The notes below the pieces were generated by a model. That model saw nothing but the letters and a program-made list of their open reading frames with translations, was not told where the DNA came from and made no database searches. This document shows positions 1 to 5,117 of a stretch of DNA of 6,873 nt, one piece after another. A program made the position numbers and the translations under genes. The stretch comes from Bacteroidales bacterium (GTDB taxonomy: Bacteria > Bacteroidota > Bacteroidia > Bacteroidales > UBA1402). Location of the stretch: contig JALNXZ010000083.1 in NCBI GenBank assembly GCA_023230125.1, positions 1 to 6,873 of the forward strand. The letters run 5' to 3'. Position 1 is the first letter of the stretch. Each line of letters opens with the position of its first letter.

Positions 1-927
1 TACGATTATAAAGCCACTTACTCCCACTATCTTGAACTTCGTAAGGAACGCCGCGAACAGCAGCAAAAACAATACGACGACCAACAAAAGATGATAGCCG
101 ATACCACCGAATTCATCGAACGTTTCAAAGGCACCTATTCCAAAACCCTCCAAGTGCAATCGCGCGTTAAGATGCTTGAAAAGCTCGAACTTATCGAAGT
201 AGACGAAAAAGACACCTCTGCGCTTCGTCTCCGTTTCCCGCCTGCTCCCCGATCCGGAAATTATCCAATTGTGGCTGAAGGTTTGTCAAAAGATTATGGC
301 GAAAAACTGATTTTTGAGCATGCAAATTTCTCCATAGAACGCGGCGAAAAGATTGCATTCGTAGGCCGCAACGGCGAAGGGAAATCTACTTTGGTTAAAT
401 GCATTATGGGCGAAATTCCATTTAATGGCAACCTGACTATTGGACATAACGTAAAAATAGGTTACTTTGCACAGAATCAAGTATCGATGCTCGATGAAGA
501 CCGAACCGTCTTTGAGACCATCGATGTAGTGGCTGTAGGAGACATCCGTACAAAAATCAAGGACATACTGGGAGCTTTTATGTTTGGAGGTGAAGCCTCT
601 ACTAAAAAAGTGAAGGTCCTTTCCGGTGGAGAACGAACCAGACTATCCATGATTAAGCTTTTATTGGAACCGGTGAACCTTCTTATTTTGGATGAGCCGA
701 CCAACCATCTTGATATGAGAACCAAGGACATCCTCAAACAAGCTTTGGTCGAATTTGACGGAACACTCATTGTTGTATCACACGACCGTGATTTCCTTGA
801 TGGTTTGGTCAAAAAAGTATATGAATTCGGGAACCACAAGGTCACCGGACATTTGGAAGACATCTATGGATTTTTGGCTAAAAAGAAACTCGAAAATCTC
901 AGGGAGCTTGAACGTGCAGTACAGTAA
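1..927 (+). CDS. ABC-F family ATPase (YheS-like), C-terminal half, 5' end outside window
   Basis: The reading frame is open from base 1, so only the last 308 residues are present; relatives are about 650 aa, so the first ABC domain and half of the linker are missing. Visible residues 1-90 are the charged, Gln/Arg/Lys-rich helical linker between the two ABC domains, which in ABC-F proteins reaches the ribosomal P-site tRNA. The second ABC domain follows: Walker A GRNGEGKST (122-130), Q-loop YFAQNQ (155-160), signature LSGGE (207-211), Walker B plus D-loop LLILDEPTNHLD (227-238), and H-switch SHDRDF (260-265). All ATPase motifs are intact. There are no membrane segments, as expected for ABC-F, which are soluble translation factors rather than transporters. 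The linker motif QVQSRVKMLEKLE and the DEPTNHLDMRTKDIL stretch match Bacteroidales YheS-like members from memory. Whether it is a housekeeping factor or an antibiotic-resistance (ARE) type cannot be decided here; the housekeeping role is more likely. Its 3' end overlaps the next gene. Confidence 0.95.
   Translation, partial: YDYKATYSHYLELRKERREQQQKQYDDQQKMIADTTEFIERFKGTYSKTLQVQSRVKMLEKLELIEVDEKDTSALRLRFPPAPRSGNYPIVAEGLSKDYGEKLIFEHANFSIERGEKIAFVGRNGEGKSTLVKCIMGEIPFNGNLTIGHNVKIGYFAQNQVSMLDEDRTVFETIDVVAVGDIRTKIKDILGAFMFGGEASTKKVKVLSGGERTRLSMIKLLLEPVNLLILDEPTNHLDMRTKDILKQALVEFDGTLIVVSHDRDFLDGLVKKVYEFGNHKVTGHLEDIYGFLAKKKLENLRELERAVQ
901..906 (+). promoter_or_regulatory. Possible Shine-Dalgarno-like AGGGAG for the metallopeptidase GTG start
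   Basis: AGGGAG sits 7 nt before GTG 914, inside the end of the ABC-F coding sequence. Bacteroidota genes usually do not depend on a Shine-Dalgarno sequence, so this may be chance within the codons for Arg-Glu. It still supports GTG 914 as the start and fits reinitiation by ribosomes finishing the upstream gene. Confidence 0.35.
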
Positions 928-1609
928 ACTGCAGGTACAAGGCCTAGAAATCAACCTGATCAGGAAGGAAGTCAGAGGCATACGACTTTCCATTCGTCCT
1001 GACGGGGAGATTCGTCTGTCCATTCCTTTCGTCATTACTGACAGCGTTGCCAGAGCTTTCGTAGTGTCCAGGTTACCATGGCTTTGCCAGCATTTAGAAA
1101 AAATCAACAAACAAAAAGCACTTGAACCGGACGACTTCAGCACCGTTCCCTATCTTGGCTCTTCCTATCAGACACTTATCTTTTATCATCGGATTGCCCC
1201 AAGGGTAGTCATAGACTCCTCCGAAAGGATGTGCATTTTCCTGAAACCCGGAACTCCTGAAACGGCTTTACCCAAAGTACTCGATGCTTGGTATCGGACA
1301 GAGCTGAAAAAGATCATTCCTCCCCTTATCAAGGAATGGGAGTCCATTATAGGTGTTAAGGTCGAGTCCTTCCAGTTCAAGAGAATGAAAACACGCTGGG
1401 GAACTTGCAATGTCATAGATCACCGCATTTGGTTCAATGTTGAATTGGCCAAAAAAACTTTTCCTTGCATCGAATACATTGTCGTCCACGAAATGTGTCA
1501 CCTGCTTGAACGTGGGCATGGGACCAAATTCAAAGCCTGTATGGATAAATTTCTACCAGATTGGCGCAACTTTAAGAAAGAGTTGAACGGAATTCCTGTA
1601 AGATCTTAA
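914..1609 (+). CDS. YgjP/DUF45-type zinc metallopeptidase (SprT/M48-like)
   Basis: Predicted 231-aa soluble protein, close to the usual 230-240 aa of the YgjP family (DUF45). The zinc site is HEMCH (H192, E193, H196) with a third likely ligand H202 in the GHGTKF segment, the HExxH-x5-H arrangement of this group. It is preceded by the family's hallmark R-W-G-[ST]-C motif (R161-C165, here with Thr). The C-terminal LPDWRNFKKEL stretch is also typical. The N-terminal beta-rich part (RGIRLSIRPDGEIRLSIP) is the family's usual start. I chose GTG at 914 because conserved-looking sequence begins just after it and AGGGAG (901-906) lies 7 nt upstream. The frame stays open to an ATG at 755, but that stretch only mirrors the ABC-F gene in another frame. 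The 14-nt overlap with the ABC-F gene suggests translational coupling. Physiological substrates of YgjP proteins are poorly known; metalloprotease activity is inferred from the motif. Confidence 0.9.
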   Translation: MQYSKLQVQGLEINLIRKEVRGIRLSIRPDGEIRLSIPFVITDSVARAFVVSRLPWLCQHLEKINKQKALEPDDFSTVPYLGSSYQTLIFYHRIAPRVVIDSSERMCIFLKPGTPETALPKVLDAWYRTELKKIIPPLIKEWESIIGVKVESFQFKRMKTRWGTCNVIDHRIWFNVELAKKTFPCIEYIVVHEMCHLLERGHGTKFKACMDKFLPDWRNFKKELNGIPVRS

Positions 1610-1656
1610 ATTCTTCTCAAAAGGTTTGAAGCTTGCATTTGAGCCTGTTTTGCCTT
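1610..1656. other. Convergent intergenic gap, no strong terminator
   Basis: These 47 bp separate the metallopeptidase stop from the flippase stop; the two transcripts converge here. The only self-complementary element I see is CTCAAA (1616-1621) pairing with TTTGAG (1638-1643), a 6-bp AT-rich stem with a 16-nt loop. It lacks a GC-rich stem followed by a T-run on either strand. Termination may occur inside the neighbouring gene ends, or transcripts may overlap. Confidence 0.4.
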
Positions 1657-3150
1657 CTATCTTTTCTCGAAGAACTTGTTTAGATAAGGGATAGATTGGA
1701 CTGAGACGTCTTTTTTCAGAACATAAACAGCAAAAAGCATCAGCAGAAAGGTTCGGAAACCCAATCTAAGCACTTCAGATTCAATGAATATCTTCATTCC
1801 GATGAAATATAAAATTGCCCCGATAATAGTGTACTTAAAGAGTGATTTCAAGTCATAGGAAATCGGATAATACTTTCTACCCAACATCCAGGAAAGCACC
1901 ATCATCACAAAGAAAGTGATGCAGGACACCCATGCAGCTCCCATATAGCTATAGATTGGCACAAAAATAATGTTTCCAGCCACTGTCATCACACAACCAA
2001 TCAATGAAATATAAGCACCCCATTGTGTTTTATCCGACAGTTTATACCAAAAAGACAAGTTGAAATAGAGTCCTTGAAATATAAAACAAATCAGTACAAT
2101 AGGCACCACAATGAGTCCGGAACGGTATTCAGGACTTACCAGATATTGAAGCAAATCCAGAAAGTAAACAATTCCCAGAAAAATGAAAACGGAGAAAATG
2201 AAGAAATATTTCATTGCATCGGAATAAGCTTTCTTGCTGCCAGAACTCTTTTCTTTCGAAAAGACAAAAGGTTCGTATGCATACCTGAAAGCCTGAGTAA
2301 ACATCATCATAACTACGCCAATCTTATAACAAGCCCCGTAAATACCCAATTGAGCCTTAGCATAAGCCTGATCTTCAAACAAATGAGGGAACATCATCTT
2401 ATCAAAGGACTGGTTCATGATACCAGCAACGCCCAAAACAAGCAATGGTAAGGAATATTTCAGCATTTTTTTAAGAAGAACCCCGTCATAGACCCATTTG
2501 ATATGAATCATGAATGGAATCAGCGTAATCAATCCGACAATAGAAGAAATCAAGTTGGCTACAAAGACATAACCCACCCCATAATTCGAGTTGTAAAACC
2601 AATTGATCAAATCAGGATTTGAAAGCTGAATTTTCGGGCAGAGATAAAGAAAAAATAGATTGAAAAAGATATTTGTGAAAATCATCAGCACTTTTAGAGA
2701 AGCAAACGCCATTGGGCGTTTCTTATACCTCAACCAGGCAAAAGGGATCGCGCTGAAGGCATCGATGGCTACAATGATAGCCATCATCCATATGTAATCC
2801 GAATGTCCTCCATAGCCCATTGCAGAAGAAATTCCAGACAAGAAGACCAAGCATAGCAGAATAAACAGGATGGAAGAACCGCCTATACTGAACATGGAAG
2901 TGGAATAAACCTGTTCAGGATTTGTACCCGGCTTATTGGCAAAACGGAAGAAACCTGTTTCCATTCCATAAGTCAAAAGTACAAGCAACAATGCTGTCCA
3001 GGCATACAGCTCTGTCACCATTCCATATTCTACAGAAGAGCTCAGAACATAAGAATAGAACGGCACCAAACACCAATTCAAGAACTTACCTAGAATACTA
3101 CTTACTCCATAGATGGCGGTGTCCTTCGCCAATTTTTTCATTTCAGCCAT
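1657..3150 (-). CDS. Wzx/MATE-type polysaccharide (lipid-linked oligosaccharide) flippase
   Basis: 497-aa, very hydrophobic protein of the oligosaccharide flippase/polysaccharide biosynthesis group (MOP superfamily). These proteins move undecaprenyl-linked glycan units across the inner membrane. I count about 14 membrane segments, roughly at 12-32, 46-66, 86-106, 118-138, 152-170, 193-213, 233-249, 268-290, 314-334, 346-362, 378-398, 405-424, 438-453 and 463-478. The N-terminal signature (KDTAIYGVSSILGKFLNWCLVP, split here as KDTAIYGVSS and ILGKFLNWCLVP) and the loop GMETGFFRF are typical of Bacteroidales members. Length is normal for the family and the frame is intact. The first Met (3150) is preferred, but a Met at residue 4 is a possible start. 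It begins 50 bp after the ruvB stop in the same direction, and I find no TAnnTTTG promoter in that gap, so read-through from the ruvB promoter is likely. No glycosyltransferases are adjacent, so the glycan (LPS/O-antigen, capsule or other) cannot be named. Confidence 0.88.
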   Translation of the reverse strand: MAEMKKLAKDTAIYGVSSILGKFLNWCLVPFYSYVLSSSVEYGMVTELYAWTALLLVLLTYGMETGFFRFANKPGTNPEQVYSTSMFSIGGSSILFILLCLVFLSGISSAMGYGGHSDYIWMMAIIVAIDAFSAIPFAWLRYKKRPMAFASLKVLMIFTNIFFNLFFLYLCPKIQLSNPDLINWFYNSNYGVGYVFVANLISSIVGLITLIPFMIHIKWVYDGVLLKKMLKYSLPLLVLGVAGIMNQSFDKMMFPHLFEDQAYAKAQLGIYGACYKIGVVMMMFTQAFRYAYEPFVFSKEKSSGSKKAYSDAMKYFFIFSVFIFLGIVYFLDLLQYLVSPEYRSGLIVVPIVLICFIFQGLYFNLSFWYKLSDKTQWGAYISLIGCVMTVAGNIIFVPIYSYMGAAWVSCITFFVMMVLSWMLGRKYYPISYDLKSLFKYTIIGAILYFIGMKIFIESEVLRLGFRTFLLMLFAVYVLKKDVSVQSIPYLNKFFEKR

Positions 3151-3200
3151 AATAAAGCTGTTAAAACCGACTAAATCTGTAATCTAATACGGTCAAAGAG

Positions 3201-4226
3201 TTAATTAAACAAGGATAAATCGGAGTTTCCGCGAAATTTTCCCAAATGTTTCCAGGCCAATTCTGTCACTTCACGCCCACGTGACGTCCTTTTCAGAAAA
3301 CCTTCCTGAATCAAAAACGGTTCATAAACTTCCTCAATCGTACCCGGGTCTTCACCCAAAGCTGTCGCAATAGTAGTCAAACCAACGGGTCCACCTTGAA
3401 ACTTATCAATAATAATGCTTAGAATCTTGTTATCCACTTCATCTAATCCATATTGGTCGATATTCAAGGCCTCCATGGCATATTTTGCAATTTCAAGGTC
3501 AATATTGCCGGATCCTTTGACTTGTGCAAAATCCCTCACACGTCGTAAAAGTGCATTTGCAATACGAGGCGTTCCGCGACTACGGCTGGCAATTTCTACG
3601 GCAGCCTCCTTACGACAAGAAATCCTTAAAAGTTTTGCAGACCTTAACACAATCGTTTGTAAAACTTCCGCATTATAATATTCTAGATGACAATTAATTC
3701 CAAAACGTGCACGAAGAGGTGCTGTCAGCAAACCACTACGAGTAGTGGCCCCAACCATGGTAAAAGGATTTATATCTAACTGAATGGATCTTGCAGAAGG
3801 GCCTTTATCAATGACAATGTCAATACGGAAATCTTCCATGGCCGAGTAAAGATACTCTTCAACTACAGGACTTAAACGATGTATTTCATCGATGAAAAGG
3901 ACATCATTGGGTTCAAGCGACGTCAATACACCAGCCAAATCACCAGGCTTGTCAAGAACAGGTCCTGAAGTCATTTTGAAACCTACACCCAACTCATTGG
4001 AGATAATATTGGAAAGAGTGGTCTTACCCAAACCAGGAGGGCCATAAAGCAAAACATGATCCATCGCTTCTCCTCGCATATGGGCGGCTGAAACAAAAAC
4101 CATTAGATTTTCGACAATCTTTTCCTGACCCTTAAAGTCAGAAAAGCGAAGAGGTCTCAAAGCTTTGTCTGCCTCTTTGTCCCACTCGCTCTGGTTTTCA
4201 TCCCGAATGTCAAATGTTTCTCGCAT
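3201..4226 (-). CDS. ruvB: Holliday junction ATP-dependent DNA helicase RuvB
   Basis: 341 aa, the normal RuvB length. RuvB is the AAA+ motor that, with RuvA, drives branch migration of Holliday junctions in recombinational repair. Motifs in order: N-terminal LRPLRFSDFKGQ (23-34), Walker A GPPGLGKT (62-69), Walker B LFIDE (110-114) followed by IHRLSP, sensor 1 GATTR (159-163), arginine finger in RARFG (R174), sensor 2 GTPRIAN (218-224, R221), and a C-terminal winged-helix DNA-binding domain (about 265-335) with the GGPVGLTTIATALGE and RTSRGR segments. All functional residues are present. The start at 4226 gives MRETFDIRDE, which matches the short acidic N-terminus of Bacteroidales RuvB. ruvA and ruvC are not in the window; separation of ruvB from ruvA is common in Bacteroidota. 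A promoter of Bacteroidota type lies immediately upstream, and the polysaccharide flippase follows after 50 bp. Confidence 0.98.
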   Translation of the reverse strand: MRETFDIRDENQSEWDKEADKALRPLRFSDFKGQEKIVENLMVFVSAAHMRGEAMDHVLLYGPPGLGKTTLSNIISNELGVGFKMTSGPVLDKPGDLAGVLTSLEPNDVLFIDEIHRLSPVVEEYLYSAMEDFRIDIVIDKGPSARSIQLDINPFTMVGATTRSGLLTAPLRARFGINCHLEYYNAEVLQTIVLRSAKLLRISCRKEAAVEIASRSRGTPRIANALLRRVRDFAQVKGSGNIDLEIAKYAMEALNIDQYGLDEVDNKILSIIIDKFQGGPVGLTTIATALGEDPGTIEEVYEPFLIQEGFLKRTSRGREVTELAWKHLGKFRGNSDLSLFN

Positions 4227-4229
4227 ACA

Positions 4230-4238
4230 ACTTATTTA
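4230..4238 (-). promoter_or_regulatory. A/T-rich translation start region of ruvB (TAAATAAGT)
   Basis: TAAATAAGT lies 3 nt before the ruvB ATG, with no purine-rich Shine-Dalgarno sequence. A-rich, unstructured start regions are characteristic of Bacteroidota translation initiation. The same 9-mer precedes the SDR start. Confidence 0.4.
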
Positions 4239-4244
4239 TGAAGG

Positions 4245-4274
4245 CAAAGGTACAGAATCTGTTTCAAATTCAAA
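4245..4274 (-). promoter_or_regulatory. Bacteroidota-type promoter for ruvB (-33 TTTG, -7 TACCTTTG)
   Basis: On the minus strand, TTTG (4274-4271) is followed by an 18-nt spacer and TACCTTTG (4252-4245). This fits the known Bacteroides consensus of -33 TTTG and -7 TAnnTTTG. The -7 element lies 18 nt before the ruvB ATG, so the leader would be short, roughly 10-14 nt if transcription starts a few bases downstream of the element. It lies in the 69-bp gap after the SDR stop and suggests that ruvB, and probably the flippase, can be transcribed independently of the upstream genes. Confidence 0.75.
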
Positions 4275-4295
4275 CACAGTAAATGCCATGTTCTG

Positions 4296-5057
4296 TCATT
4301 TACCCCACATGTGTTGAAGTTCTTTATTCAGTATTTTTAGAATAATACGTTTTACAAAGGGAAAGAGCATCAGAATAAAATAAGCAAAAGGCCATAATCG
4401 ATATGGATAAATCTTCTTCCTATCTTTTTTTATCCCTCTTAATATTACACGAGCACATGCCTCCGATGATTGAATCGGTCCAGATCTATCGATGGTGGTC
4501 CCTGCACGTTCAAAAAAGCGGGTGCGCGTAGCTACCGGATAGATTATACTCAATTTGACCTTTCGGGGTACTTCATATTGAATGGACTTCATGCCACCAT
4601 TAATAGCAAACTTGGTTGCCACATACAACGCATATCCAGGCACTTCCATTTGTCCAGCAATGGAATCGGTCACCATAAAACGAATGTTCTGATCCGGATA
4701 CAATGTAAGCAGCTTTTCAAGCGAGTAAAAAGGCGAGAACACATTGGTATAGAAAATTGACTCCATTTTCTGCCAGTCTGGCTCACCAAACTTTTGATAG
4801 CAACCATAACCAGCATTTGCCCAGAAAAGGTCGACTCCACCGAGTTTTTCTTGAGCTTCAGCAAAAACGCTCTCCACACCTTCCTTTGAAGCGACATCAC
4901 ATCGTAGTGGGAACACCTTATCATTCTGCGGAAGATTTTCCATGTTGCGTCCGACCGCCAGAATATGCACATCATACTTTAGCAACAATTTCAGAACTTC
5001 AAGCCCAATGCCAGACGTTGCACCAGTGATGACGATGCGTTTTCCATTTATCTCCAT
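4296..5057 (-). CDS. Short-chain dehydrogenase/reductase (SDR) with hydrophobic C-terminal tail
   Basis: 253-aa classical SDR, an NAD(P)-dependent oxidoreductase with a Rossmann fold. Numbering from ATG 5057: cofactor motif TGATSGIG (11-18), basic residue after strand 2 in VGRN (R37, suggesting NADP(H)), CDV (53-55) for the adenine pocket, NAG (81-83), and the catalytic set Ser132, Tyr145 and Lys149 (YVATK) with the normal 13-residue Ser-Tyr spacing. All catalytic residues are intact. The C-terminus (about 223-243, WPFAYFILMLFPFVKRIILKIL in outline) is strongly hydrophobic with basic residues, suggesting membrane attachment and a lipid-like substrate. The segment AGQ...GYALYVATKFAI resembles eukaryotic 3-ketodihydrosphingosine reductase (KDSR), but many SDRs share it. 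A GTG at 5063 would add two residues; ATG 5057 is preferred because the TAAATAAGT start-region element sits 4 nt before it, much as in ruvB. The gene lies 60 nt after the MprF-like gene with no visible promoter, so co-transcription is likely. The substrate is unknown. Confidence 0.92.
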   Translation of the reverse strand: MEINGKRIVITGATSGIGLEVLKLLLKYDVHILAVGRNMENLPQNDKVFPLRCDVASKEGVESVFAEAQEKLGGVDLFWANAGYGCYQKFGEPDWQKMESIFYTNVFSPFYSLEKLLTLYPDQNIRFMVTDSIAGQMEVPGYALYVATKFAINGGMKSIQYEVPRKVKLSIIYPVATRTRFFERAGTTIDRSGPIQSSEACARVILRGIKKDRKKIYPYRLWPFAYFILMLFPFVKRIILKILNKELQHMWGK

Positions 5058-5061
5058 ATCC

Positions 5062-5070
5062 ACTTATTTA
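5062..5070 (-). promoter_or_regulatory. A/T-rich translation start region of the SDR gene (TAAATAAGT)
   Basis: The 9-mer TAAATAAGT ends 4 nt before ATG 5057, almost the same placement as the identical 9-mer before ruvB. It favours ATG 5057 over the overlapping GTG at 5063. No Shine-Dalgarno-like sequence is present. Confidence 0.4.
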
Positions 5071-5085
5071 CATTAGTATATAATC

Positions 5086-5100
5086 TCCATTAAAAATGGA
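5086..5100. repeat. Short inverted repeat between the MprF-like and SDR genes
   Basis: TCCATT (5086-5091) and AATGGA (5095-5100) form a perfect 6-bp stem with a 3-nt loop, in the 60-nt gap after the MprF-like stop. The stem is AT-rich and has no clean T-run after it in the minus-strand direction, so it is at most a weak terminator, processing site or small operator. It could also be chance. Confidence 0.3.
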
Positions 5101-5117
5101 TCCGAATATCTAAAATC

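Noticed and set aside
477..863. Antisense open frame of 128 codons across the ABC-F ATPase domain
   Set aside because: It lies entirely opposite a strongly conserved ATPase, and its Ser/Arg-rich translation resembles no known protein, so it is a coding shadow.
755..913. Extended N-terminus of the metallopeptidase from an ATG at 755
   Set aside because: This stretch is the ABC-F H-switch and C-terminal region read in another frame. It shows no YgjP-like sequence, and the protein would exceed the normal family length by about 50 residues.
1616..1643. CTCAAA/TTTGAG dyad as a bidirectional terminator
   Set aside because: It is only six AT-rich pairs with a 16-nt loop and no T-run, which is too weak to call.
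2023..2451. Plus-strand open frame of 142 codons inside the flippase
   Set aside because: It is antisense to membrane segments of the flippase, has low-complexity composition and no recognisable domain or start context.
5058..5063. GTG at 5061-5063 as the SDR start, adding two residues
   Set aside because: ATG 5057 is a stronger codon, keeps the usual short lead before the glycine-rich motif, and has its upstream 9-mer placed nearly as in ruvB. The GTG cannot be excluded.
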